Assembly: GCA_039183205.1 (NCBI GenBank)
Contig: JBCDBR010000015.1
Span: 1 to 64,000 of the forward strand
DNA length: 64,000 nucleotides
Origin: HKCCE3408 sp039183205
Lineage (GTDB): Bacteria > Pseudomonadota > Alphaproteobacteria > Rhodobacterales > Rhodobacteraceae
Reading direction: 5' to 3'
Shown: positions 8,568 to 16,609 of the stretch, piece after piece
How positions within the stretch are numbered: the stretch's first letter is position 1
Layout: each line of letters opens with the position of its first letter
Translations under genes and position numbers: made by a program
Notes under the pieces: model-generated
Database searches by the model: none
Told to the model about the DNA's origin: nothing
The model's input: only the letters and a program-made list of their open reading frames with translations

Positions 8568-9974
8568 CTACATCAATTCCCGCACATCCGTCAGCCGCCC
8601 AGTGACGGCCGCCGCCGCCGCCATTTGCGGACTCATCAGATGCGTGCGACCGCCACGGCCTTGCCGCCCTTCAAAGTTGCGGTTCGACGTCGCCGCGCAG
8701 CGCTCACCTGGCGCAAGTTGGTCGGGGTTCATAGCCAAGCACATGGAACAGCCCGCCATCCTCCATTCGAACCCCGCGCTTTTGAACACGTCCGCAATAC
8801 CCTCTTTTTCGGCTTGGGCGCGCACGAGGCCCGACCCGGGCACGACCATGGCGCGCAGTCCGTCCTTGATCTTCTTACCACGCAGAATTTCGGCCGCTGC
8901 GCGCAGGTCTTCGATCCGTCCATTGGTGCACGACCCGATAAAGACAGTATCGATTTCAATGTCGGACAACTTGGTACCGGGCGTCAGTCCCATATATTCC
9001 AAGCTTCGCGCCGCCGCTTGAACCTTGCCGCCCTCAAAGGCTTCCGGGGCGGGCACAACATCGGTGATCGGCAACACGTCTTCGGGCGATGTGCCCCAGG
9101 TGACAACCGGTGCGATATCCTCGCCGCGAATGGTGACGATATTGTCCCATTCGGCATCGTCATCGGAATAGAGCGTCGCCCACCACGCCATCGCGGCTTC
9201 CCATTGCGCAGCCTTTGGGGCGTGCGGCCGGCCGTTTACATAGGCGAATGTTTTTTCATCCGGCGCAATCAATCCCGCGCGCGCGCCGCCCTCGATGGCC
9301 ATGTTGCAGACCGTCATGCGGCCCTCCATCGAAAGCGACCGGATGGCCTCGCCCATATACTCGATCACGTAACCCGTACCGCCCGCAGTGCCGGTTGCGC
9401 CAATGACCGACAGCGTAATGTCCTTTGCCGTAACGCCTGGGCGTAGCGTGCCCGTGATTTCCACTTTCATATTTTTCGATTTTTTTTGGATCAGCGTCTG
9501 TGTGGCCAAGACATGTTCAACCTCCGATGTGCCGATGCCATGGGCCAAAGCGCCAAAGGCGCCATGCGTCGCGGTATGGCTGTCGCCGCAAACGACCGTC
9601 ATACCCGGCAGCGTCCAACCCTGCTCTGGGCCCACGATATGCACGATGCCCTGCCGGATATCGCTGACGGGATAGTAATGGATCCCGAAATCCTTGGCGT
9701 TCTTATCCAGCGCAGCAACCTGGATGCGACTGTCATCGGGCATCTGATCGGGGTTTTCGCGCCCCAAGGTCGTGGGCACGTTGTGATCTGGCACGGCAAT
9801 GGTCTTATCTGGCGCGCGCACCTTGCGCCCGGCCATACGCAGGCCTTCAAACGCTTGCGGGCTCGTAACCTCGTGCACGAGGTGGCGGTCGATATAGAGC
9901 AGCGACGTGCCGTCATCGGCCTCGTGAACCAAATGTGCATCCCATATTTTATCGTAAAGCGTCCGGCCAGCCAT
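8568..9974 (-). CDS. leuC: 3-isopropylmalate dehydratase large subunit
   Basis: LeuC is the iron-sulfur subunit of isopropylmalate isomerase. The 468-residue protein begins MAGRTLYDKIWDAHLV, and a longer open frame to 10001 is not used. It shows the aconitase-family motifs GDSHTATHGAFGALAHGIGTSE near residue 130, IGSCTNGRIEDLR near 345, and AGCSMCLAMNPD near 405. The last two supply the three cysteines of the 4Fe-4S cluster. It is the first leu gene in transcriptional order here. The upstream region is shared with a divergent Hint-domain gene and carries a perfect inverted repeat. Confidence 0.97.
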   Translation of the reverse strand: MAGRTLYDKIWDAHLVHEADDGTSLLYIDRHLVHEVTSPQAFEGLRMAGRKVRAPDKTIAVPDHNVPTTLGRENPDQMPDDSRIQVAALDKNAKDFGIHYYPVSDIRQGIVHIVGPEQGWTLPGMTVVCGDSHTATHGAFGALAHGIGTSEVEHVLATQTLIQKKSKNMKVEITGTLRPGVTAKDITLSVIGATGTAGGTGYVIEYMGEAIRSLSMEGRMTVCNMAIEGGARAGLIAPDEKTFAYVNGRPHAPKAAQWEAAMAWWATLYSDDDAEWDNIVTIRGEDIAPVVTWGTSPEDVLPITDVVPAPEAFEGGKVQAAARSLEYMGLTPGTKLSDIEIDTVFIGSCTNGRIEDLRAAAEILRGKKIKDGLRAMVVPGSGLVRAQAEKEGIADVFKSAGFEWRMAGCSMCLAMNPDQLAPGERCAATSNRNFEGRQGRGGRTHLMSPQMAAAAAVTGRLTDVRELM

Positions 9975-10351
9975 GGCGTGTCTCCAAAACGGTGTTGGCA
10001 AAGGGGTAGAGCAAGCGGCGTTGATCAGCCCCGGGCGCGTACCGCGCCAAGCGCACCGAAAAACCGCCAGGGCAGGCGGCAGCGGTCGTCAATGTCAAAG
10101 ACAGCTTTCATGGCAGGGGCAAATACACCTTGGCTGCGTCGCTCGCAAGGTCGGCACGTGACAGCGCGGCAATTTGCACGCCGGTCCTTACCTTTCCCCC
10201 AGCTCCGCGGTTCTGCCACGATGCCGCCCTGATTTGATGAAAAGAAACATCAAATGGCGCCCATTGCGGGCCGGCACGCGAATGGCGAAACCGCCGGCAG
10301 ATCGGTTCAGAATACACCAATAGGGCCGGATGCGCCGGCCAGGACACAACA
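9975..10351. promoter_or_regulatory. Divergent intergenic region with a perfect 8-bp inverted repeat (10232-10255)
   Basis: This 377-nt spacer separates the starts of leuC (minus) and the Hint-domain gene (plus). It contains ATTTGATG-AAAAGAAA-CATCAAAT at 10232-10255, a perfect 8-bp inverted repeat with an A-rich 8-nt spacer, the shape expected of a dimeric regulator's operator. It is an AT-rich island in otherwise GC-rich DNA. A 28-codon frame on the minus strand (start near 10111, stop at 10025) lies ahead of leuC but has no ribosome-binding site and is not leucine-rich, so it is not a convincing attenuator peptide. Confidence 0.5.
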
Positions 10352-11767
10352 ATGGCTATCGGCGAAGCAGGCAGTATCACGACAAATTCTCCAACCGAGA
10401 ATGCGCCGATCACGATTACCCTGACAGAGCCGATAACCGATCCCATCTTTGCCCTGACGGCCACAAACAACGGCGGTAATCAGTTTACACTCCGCGTCAT
10501 CGGCGAGGTGTTGGACGGGGACGGCAACACCACAGCTTTCACCTTCATTATCGAAGAATGGGAATACCATGACGGCCCGCACCCGGCGACCGAGACGATC
10601 AATTGGATCGCGGTCGAAGAGGGCGTACACGAACTTCCGGACGGACGCGTCATTCAAGCCGGACACACCTCGGCCGATCACACCAACACGGCCGTTTCCT
10701 TCGACACCGCGTTTGATACCCCGCCCGTGGTTCTGACCTCGGTCATGTCGGAAAACGACACCACCACGGTCGATAGCGATCCGCTGAATATTACCGCGGC
10801 GGGATTTAATGTGCGGCTGCAAGAGGAAGAGGCCGAGGACGGTCTCCACGCCGCAGAAACCGTCGGCTGGATCGCGATCGAGCCCGGTGGCGATGCAACG
10901 TCGGGCACCGCAAATACCGTCGGCGGAGTTGACGAAAACACAGATACCATTGGCCTGGGTGCAACCTTTACCAACAGCATCGTTGTCGCAGAGACCCAGA
11001 CCATCAACGGCGGCAATACCGCAACTGTGGTCATCGACGGGCAAACGGCCTCGACCGTTGGTGTCTTCATTGAAGAAGAACAATCCAACGATGCTGAAAC
11101 CGGACATGTGGACGAAACCGTCGGCATTGTGGCCTTTGAAGACGGTTTGATCCCGTGCTTTACGGCCGGTACAAGGATTGCAACAGCGCGCGGCGATGTC
11201 GCGGTGGAGACTTTGACGCCGGCCGATGCGGTCACGTTGCATCCAAGCGGGACGGCGCAGCTACTTCGGACCTATCGCCGCCATTTGATGGCTGAGGAAC
11301 TCGCGCGCTACCCGAATTTGCGCCCAGTCCGCATCTGCGCCGGCGCCTTGGATGGAACCTTACCGCACCGCGATTTGTTGGTGTCGCGCCAGCATCGAAT
11401 GATGGTGTCCTCTCCCATCGTGGCACGCATGTTCGGCACGGCGGAGGTACTGATCTCGGCCGTCCGTCTCACGCGATTGCCGGGCATTTACGTCGACGAC
11501 ACGATTGAAGCTGTCACATACATTCATCTGCTGTTTGACCGGCATCAGGTGATCTATGCCGAGGGCGCACCGACCGAGAGCCTTTATACCGGGTTCGAAG
11601 CGCTGCGCGCCATCGCACCCGCGGCACGCGAGGAAATCACTACGATATTTCCCGAACTGCGCGACGCGCGCTTTACCCCGCGCGCGGCCCGGCTGATCCC
11701 GCCTGCCCAGCGCCAAAACCAACTGGTCGAACGGCACCGAAAGAACCGAAAGTCCGTCCTATCCTAG
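10352..11767 (+). CDS. Hint (Hedgehog/intein-type) domain protein with H-lectin-like repeats
   Basis: The 471-residue acidic protein has two parts. Residues 1-265 contain three related units, each a beta segment leading to an acidic and histidine-containing stretch and then ET-x-x-IA-E: EEWEYHDGPHPATETINWIA, then EEEAEDGLHAAETVGWIAIE, then EEEQSNDAETGHVDETVGIVA. They resemble H-type lectin domains. Residues 269-420 form a Hint_2-type domain opening with CFTAGTRIATARGDVAVETL, whose cysteine would be the nucleophile, and including LLVSRQHRMMVSSP. Such domains in roseobacters are predicted to self-process on secreted proteins. No N-terminal signal peptide is seen, so export by a type I system is possible. 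Function is unknown. Confidence 0.8.
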   Translation: MAIGEAGSITTNSPTENAPITITLTEPITDPIFALTATNNGGNQFTLRVIGEVLDGDGNTTAFTFIIEEWEYHDGPHPATETINWIAVEEGVHELPDGRVIQAGHTSADHTNTAVSFDTAFDTPPVVLTSVMSENDTTTVDSDPLNITAAGFNVRLQEEEAEDGLHAAETVGWIAIEPGGDATSGTANTVGGVDENTDTIGLGATFTNSIVVAETQTINGGNTATVVIDGQTASTVGVFIEEEQSNDAETGHVDETVGIVAFEDGLIPCFTAGTRIATARGDVAVETLTPADAVTLHPSGTAQLLRTYRRHLMAEELARYPNLRPVRICAGALDGTLPHRDLLVSRQHRMMVSSPIVARMFGTAEVLISAVRLTRLPGIYVDDTIEAVTYIHLLFDRHQVIYAEGAPTESLYTGFEALRAIAPAAREEITTIFPELRDARFTPRAARLIPPAQRQNQLVERHRKNRKSVLS

Positions 11768-11778
11768 GGACTTTCCGG

Positions 11779-13413
11779 TCAGGTGCTTACATCTTTTAGC
11801 GAATAGGTCGTGGTCAGCATCTCTGTGTCGAGTTTCAGCTCGATAATATGTAGACCACCCGCTTCGGCACGCCGGAACGCGTCGGGAAATTGCGCCGTTG
11901 TGGTAATGATGTGACCCGTTCCGCCATAGGCTTCGGCCAGCATTGCATAATTCGGGTTCCACAGCTCCGTCCCGGACACGCGGCCGGGATATTCGCGTTC
12001 TTGATGCGCGCGGATGGTGCCATAGCGACCGTTATTTGCAACAATAACAATGAGGTCCAAACGATATTGTTGGGCGGTTGAAAGCTCTTGCAGGGTCATC
12101 TGAAAGCACCCGTCGCCCGCATAACACACGACTGTCTCTTCGGGCCGTTCAAGCTTTGCGGCAATCGCCGCCGGTAGCCCATACCCCATCGAGCCTGAGG
12201 TTGCGCCAACCTGCCCGCCATAGCGCTGGTATTGGTGGTAGCGGTGCACAAACGCGGCGTAGTTTCCCGCGCCATTTGTGATAATGCCACGCCCATCCAG
12301 GTGCTCTGACAGCCAGTGGACGATCTCCTCCATCTTCACCTCACCCGGGGTTTTTTGCGGAACCCGCCAAGCATCGAGCGCGGCCCGCCCTTCCCGCACA
12401 TCAGAACCTTTGGGTGCAAGGTTCAACGCGACCAAAGCCGCCAACATTTCCGGCGCGCGCGCCGCGATCGCCATTGCTGGTTGATGCACACGGCCAAGCT
12501 CATCAGGGTCTGGATGGACGTGAATGATGGTCTTTTGTGGCAGCCTTGGATCAAGCAGCGTATAACCCTGGGTTGCGGTGTCGCCGAGGCGCGAGCCCAA
12601 GACAAGCAACGCATCCGCGGCGTTGAACCGCGCTTTGAGGGCCGGGTTCGCACCCACGCCCAGATCGCCGACGTAATTCGGATGGGTGTTGTCCATATAG
12701 TGCTGCCGGCGAAAGGTGACGGCCACCGGGAGCCCCGTCATTTCGGCAAATCGTGCCAAATCGCGATGGGCCGTTTCGGACCAACCCGGCCCGCCCGCAA
12801 CAATCAAAGGGTTTTGATGCGCCATCAGCTTTTCGACCGCCGCACGTGCCGTTCCGGCATCGACCGGCTGAGCGACGGCGGTTGCCGGTGCCAGATCGGC
12901 CGCCTCGGCTTCGGCGGACAAGATATCCTCTGGCAGCGCCAGCACGACCGGGCCAGGACGACCCGATTGCGAGATTTGGAATGCGCGCGCGATGTATTCC
13001 GGCAATCTGTCGGTGTTTTCGACCTCGGCGACCCATTTGACCAAGGGTCTGAACGCGGCGCGGTAATCGACCTCTTGAAACGCCGCACGATCGCGATGGG
13101 CGAGCGGAACTTGTCCGATAAAGCATATAAGCGGCGTGGAGTCGTGCATTGCGACATGCAAGCCAGATGCGGCATTGGTTGCACCAGGACCACGGGTCAC
13201 GAATAACACACCGGGCCGGCCGGTGACCTTTCCATGCGCCTCCGCCATCATCGCTGCGCCACCTTCCTGACGGCAAACGATGTTGTCGATGCCGCTTTCA
13301 TAAAGCCCATCCAGAGCCGCCAGAAAGCTCTCGCCCGGCACAGAAAAGACGCGCTTAACGCCCTGCCGAACCAATTGGTCGACCAAAATTTTACCACCAT
13401 GCCGGATGGTCAT
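11779..13413 (-). CDS. Thiamine-diphosphate-dependent enzyme, acetolactate synthase-like
   Basis: The protein has 544 residues from MTIRHGGKILVDQL (start ending at 13413, though the frame is open further). It shows the N-terminal ThDP-pyrimidine domain with VFSVPGESFLAALDG (catalytic glutamate) and the central nucleotide-binding-like domain. The C-terminal ThDP-binding domain has GDGCFQMTLQEL followed by NNGRYGTIRAHQ, the GDG-to-NN motif. It belongs to the acetolactate synthase/benzoylformate decarboxylase superfamily. No regulatory-subunit gene lies nearby, so an anabolic AHAS role is uncertain and a 2-oxoacid decarboxylase is equally possible. It is divergent from an FMN reductase gene with 51 nt between start codons. 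Confidence 0.88.
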   Translation of the reverse strand: MTIRHGGKILVDQLVRQGVKRVFSVPGESFLAALDGLYESGIDNIVCRQEGGAAMMAEAHGKVTGRPGVLFVTRGPGATNAASGLHVAMHDSTPLICFIGQVPLAHRDRAAFQEVDYRAAFRPLVKWVAEVENTDRLPEYIARAFQISQSGRPGPVVLALPEDILSAEAEAADLAPATAVAQPVDAGTARAAVEKLMAHQNPLIVAGGPGWSETAHRDLARFAEMTGLPVAVTFRRQHYMDNTHPNYVGDLGVGANPALKARFNAADALLVLGSRLGDTATQGYTLLDPRLPQKTIIHVHPDPDELGRVHQPAMAIAARAPEMLAALVALNLAPKGSDVREGRAALDAWRVPQKTPGEVKMEEIVHWLSEHLDGRGIITNGAGNYAAFVHRYHQYQRYGGQVGATSGSMGYGLPAAIAAKLERPEETVVCYAGDGCFQMTLQELSTAQQYRLDLIVIVANNGRYGTIRAHQEREYPGRVSGTELWNPNYAMLAEAYGGTGHIITTTAQFPDAFRRAEAGGLHIIELKLDTEMLTTTYSLKDVST

Positions 13414-13464
13414 GCGACGCTCCCGTGTTAGGACATGGGTGTACATGATCGGACAGGAGGCACG

Positions 13465-14007
13465 ATGTCCAGCGGACGGCTTTTGGGAATTTGCGGATCG
13501 CTTCGCTCTGGCAGCGACAATCGGAAACTTATGCGCGAGGCCGCGCGCTTGTTCGACCCGGCGGAGTTCGTCGAGGCGGATTTGCGCTTGCCACTCTATG
13601 ACGGTGATTTGGAGACAGCCGACGGCGTTCCTGCGGCCGTCCAAACGCTCTCGGACGAGATCAAAGCAGCAGACGCGATTTTGATTGCGGGGCCGGAATA
13701 CAACAAAAACATCTCGGGCGTCCTAAAGAACGCGCTGGATTGGGTGAGCCGAACGAAGGGCGGTCCATGGTCGGACAAACCTGTCGCGATGATGTCTGCC
13801 GCAGCCGGACGCGCCGGTGGCGAGCGATCGCAAAGCTCAATGCGGCTGTGCTTGGTGCCGTTCCGACCACGGCTCTTGTCTGGTCCAGAGGTTTTGGTCG
13901 CCAATTCCTCAGCCGAGTTTGACGAAGACGGGCGGCTGAAAAACGAATTCACCATTAAGATGCTGTCGGACTTGATGGCCGCGTTGCGCGCAGAGATGGC
14001 GCGTTAA
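13465..14007 (+). CDS. NADPH-dependent FMN reductase-family flavoprotein
   Basis: The start ATG at 13465 follows an AGGAGG at 13455-13460. The 180-residue protein begins RLLGICGSLRSGSDNRKL, the phosphate-binding loop of the flavodoxin-like FMN reductase family (ChrR/SsuE type). It also has ILIAGPEYNKNISGVLKNALDW near residue 75, where the flavin ring binds. Such enzymes reduce FMN, quinones or metals using NAD(P)H. The stop overlaps that of the converging FAD oxidase gene by 4 nt. Confidence 0.9.
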   Translation: MSSGRLLGICGSLRSGSDNRKLMREAARLFDPAEFVEADLRLPLYDGDLETADGVPAAVQTLSDEIKAADAILIAGPEYNKNISGVLKNALDWVSRTKGGPWSDKPVAMMSAAAGRAGGERSQSSMRLCLVPFRPRLLSGPEVLVANSSAEFDEDGRLKNEFTIKMLSDLMAALRAEMAR

Positions 14008-15035
14008 AGGTTTGCGTCGACGGTAAAACTGTTCGGAATGTTGTTTGTGCCGTCTAGGATCAAATCAGCCATCACGGCGCCGGCCTTGGGCGCCATTCCA
14101 AAGCCGATCTTAAACGCGCCATTGGCGATATAAACACCGGGCCGATTGGGATGGGCGCCAAGCATCGGGGCCCTGCTGCGCGCGCGGGGTCGCAGATCGG
14201 CCCACCGCTCAAGAACCGTCGCGCCGCGCAACGCAGGCAGCGCCTCGCGCGCCTTTTCGATAAGTGAATCGAGTTGCTGATCCGTGCTGTTGGCGTCGGA
14301 AAATTCGCGTTCCGTCGTCGAGCCGACCGCCGTTGTCCCGTCGCAATGCGGGATCACGTGAAGTCCATCCACAAAGATCTGGGGGGCATCGCGCATGTCG
14401 TAGTCAAGCAAAGCGGCTTGCCCCTTGATACCCGTACCGACCTCGCGGCCAAAATCGGCGGAAAGCGCGCGCAAACCCGCCGCGCCCGTGGCCCAGACTT
14501 GGGTCGCGCCCTTCGTCGCTTGGCCGGACCCGATCTCGGCGCCCAGTGCCATGACGGCTGCATGCAACGCGTCAACGGCGCGTCTGGGGTGCAGCCGCGC
14601 GGTCAGATCATCATGGATCAGCCAGCCGCTCGGCGATGACAACCCGGCGTCATCAGCGGGGATGACCGACCACGTATACCGGCCGCGCCAAAGCTCTGCC
14701 GCTGAAACCGCACGATCTTTTGCGAGCGCCAAGGCCGCATCGTCGCCAATCGGCTGAAACCGACCCGTGCGGGCATATCCAGGGTCTTGCCCCGAAATTT
14801 CGAAGACATCGCGCCACATGGATGCAGCAACGTCCAGGCTTTGGAATTGGAATTCTTTCTTTTCATTCCAGTTTTCCGGAACGTGTGGGCTGAGCGAACC
14901 GACAAGGCCGCGCGACGCAGCGATACCTGGATATGGGTCGTGCAAACGCACCCGCTGGCCCCTGCGCAAGAGCGTCCAGGCAACCGATAGGCCGAAAATC
15001 CCGGCGCCAAAGATGTCGATTGGGTGCGTGGACAA
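14004..15035 (-). CDS. FAD-dependent oxidoreductase of the DAO family, MnmC oxidase-like
   Basis: The 343-residue protein begins with a dinucleotide-binding fold (IDIFGAGIFGLSVAWTLLRRGQRVRLHD) and ends with the DAO-family pattern PNRPGVYIANGAFKIGFGMAPKAGAVMADLI. Its gene is head to head with mnmD, 51 nt apart. In E. coli the two activities are fused in MnmC, where the oxidase removes the carboxymethyl group from cmnm5s2U34 in tRNA and the methyltransferase then completes mnm5s2U. I infer that this is the oxidase half encoded separately. A glycine-oxidase-type function cannot be excluded. Confidence 0.75.
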   Translation of the reverse strand: MSTHPIDIFGAGIFGLSVAWTLLRRGQRVRLHDPYPGIAASRGLVGSLSPHVPENWNEKKEFQFQSLDVAASMWRDVFEISGQDPGYARTGRFQPIGDDAALALAKDRAVSAAELWRGRYTWSVIPADDAGLSSPSGWLIHDDLTARLHPRRAVDALHAAVMALGAEIGSGQATKGATQVWATGAAGLRALSADFGREVGTGIKGQAALLDYDMRDAPQIFVDGLHVIPHCDGTTAVGSTTEREFSDANSTDQQLDSLIEKAREALPALRGATVLERWADLRPRARSRAPMLGAHPNRPGVYIANGAFKIGFGMAPKAGAVMADLILDGTNNIPNSFTVDANL

Positions 15036-15086
15036 GCCTTCATCCTTCTCCTAGACGCAAGTGGTGCGGCGGTTCTAGGCGTGAAC

Positions 15087-15743
15087 ATGGCACCAGGCCA
15101 GAGACAAGCGATTTCATGGATGAACGGCGTTCCGGTTTCAGCGCTTTTTGACGACCCGTTCTATTCCTTCCAGGACGGCTGGGCAGAGAGCGCGCATGTC
15201 TTTCTTGCCGGCAACGATCTACCCGCAAGGCTCACCGATGGGTTTCACGTGGCCGAGCTGGGGTTTGGAACCGGGCTTAACCTCGCGCTGCTGTTGTCGT
15301 CATGGGATGGCCCGGGAACCATGATCTATACCGCGTTTGAGGCCTATCCGTTGGTAGGTTCGGATGTCCGTCGCGCCTTGATACGGTTTCCCGATGCGGC
15401 GCCGTATATCGGGTTGATTTGCGCGCTCTTGAAGGACGGGAGGGTGCAAACGGAAAATGCGCGGCTGGAGCTTGTGTTCGGCGATGCGCGAACGGCCATG
15501 CCGGCTTGGACAGGGTCGGCGGATGCGTGGTTCTTGGATGGTTTTGCGCCGCAACGAAACCCCGAATTGTGGGGGGCTGAGCTGATGGCGGAGGTCGCGC
15601 GTCATACCTGCTCGGGCGGGACATTTGCGACCTATACGGCCGCGGGTGAGGTCCGTCGTGCCTTGTCTGCGGCCGGTTTTGAGGTCACTCGCACAGCGGG
15701 TTTTGGCCGAAAACGTCACATGTCGCGTGGGGTTCTGCGTTGA
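15087..15743 (+). CDS. mnmD: tRNA (5-methylaminomethyl-2-thiouridine)-methyltransferase, MnmD type
   Basis: This SAM-dependent methyltransferase acts on the wobble uridine of tRNAs. Starting at the ATG at 15087, the 218-residue protein has the family's entry region (ISWMNGVPVSALFDDPFYS, then ESAHVFLAGNDLPAR), the SAM-binding loop VAELGFGTGLNLALLLSSW, and the characteristic AWFLDGFAPQRNPELW. This is the stand-alone version of the MnmC N-terminal domain. The stop overlaps the TTG start of the following EamA gene, so the two are translationally coupled. Confidence 0.9.
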   Translation: MAPGQRQAISWMNGVPVSALFDDPFYSFQDGWAESAHVFLAGNDLPARLTDGFHVAELGFGTGLNLALLLSSWDGPGTMIYTAFEAYPLVGSDVRRALIRFPDAAPYIGLICALLKDGRVQTENARLELVFGDARTAMPAWTGSADAWFLDGFAPQRNPELWGAELMAEVARHTCSGGTFATYTAAGEVRRALSAAGFEVTRTAGFGRKRHMSRGVLR

Positions 15744-16609
15744 ACGGGCAAAACACGCGCGCAGGCATTTGGCTCATGATTGCCACGACCTTCGTCTTTG
15801 CTGTGCAAGACGGGATCAGTCGCCATTTGGCCAGCGAATACAACGTCTTGATGATTGTCATGATCCGGTATTGGTTTTTCGCCGCTTTTGTCATTTTTCT
15901 CGCCGCGCGCAGCCCGGGCGGCATAGTCAGCGCAGCCCACACCACCCAACCGCGGCTTCAGTTCTTTCGCGGCGCCCTTTTGGCGCTTGAGATCTGCGTC
16001 ATGGTTGGTGCATTCGTTTTGTTGGGCTTGGTTGAAAGCCACGCGGTGTTCGCCTGTTACCCACTTCTCGTAGCGGCGCTGTCCGGACCGGTTTTGGGGG
16101 AACGCGTGGGTTGGCGCCGTTGGATGGCGATTGCCATTGGCTTTGTTGGGATCGTGGTGATCCTACAGCCTGGCGCCCGTGTGTTTTCGCCAGCAGCCTT
16201 AGTGCCACTTTTGTCGGCAACGCTGTTTGCGCTTTATGGCCTGCTGACCCGCTATGCCGCGCGTGCCGATACCGTTGAGACCAGTTTCTTTTGGACGGGG
16301 ATTGTGGGGTGCGGCGTCATGAGCATCGTTGGCATCTGGTTTTGGGAACCGATGATCCCTTACGACTGGATATGGATGGGCTGCCTGTGTGTGACCGGCG
16401 TTGCCGGGCATTGGATGCTCATCAAGGTCTATGAGCTTTCCGAGGCCAGCGCAGTGCAACCCTTTGCCTATTTTCAGCTCGTCTTCGGCGCGGCGATCGG
16501 GATTTTGGTCTTTTCCGAGACGCTTGGCCTGAACGTGGCGATCGGCAGCGCGATTGTCGTCATGGCGGGCCTGTTCACACTTTGGCGCGCGCGCCTCAGC
16601 GACGCGTAA
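15740..16609 (+). CDS. DMT-superfamily (EamA) inner-membrane transporter
   Basis: The 289-residue protein has ten predicted membrane segments in two EamA repeats, with VLGERVGWRRWMAIAIG at the junction and GILVFSETLGLNVAIGSAIVVMAG at the end of the second repeat. It uses a TTG start (15740) overlapping the mnmD stop. The substrate is unknown. It converges on the lytic transglycosylase gene with a 14-nt overlap. Confidence 0.88.
   Translation: MNGQNTRAGIWLMIATTFVFAVQDGISRHLASEYNVLMIVMIRYWFFAAFVIFLAARSPGGIVSAAHTTQPRLQFFRGALLALEICVMVGAFVLLGLVESHAVFACYPLLVAALSGPVLGERVGWRRWMAIAIGFVGIVVILQPGARVFSPAALVPLLSATLFALYGLLTRYAARADTVETSFFWTGIVGCGVMSIVGIWFWEPMIPYDWIWMGCLCVTGVAGHWMLIKVYELSEASAVQPFAYFQLVFGAAIGILVFSETLGLNVAIGSAIVVMAGLFTLWRARLSDA

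Noticed and set aside
8360..8605. 81-codon plus-strand frame between the hupE-like gene and leuC
   Set aside because: No motif or good ribosome-binding site was seen, and the frame runs 38 nt into the leuC coding sequence on the other strand.
10025..10111. 28-codon frame upstream of leuC as a leucine attenuator peptide
   Set aside because: It contains few leucine codons, has no ribosome-binding site and is not followed by alternative hairpins.
10307..11242. Minus-strand open frame of 311 codons opposite the Hint gene
   Set aside because: The translation has no recognisable motif, and the plus-strand frame has a coherent repeat and Hint domain.
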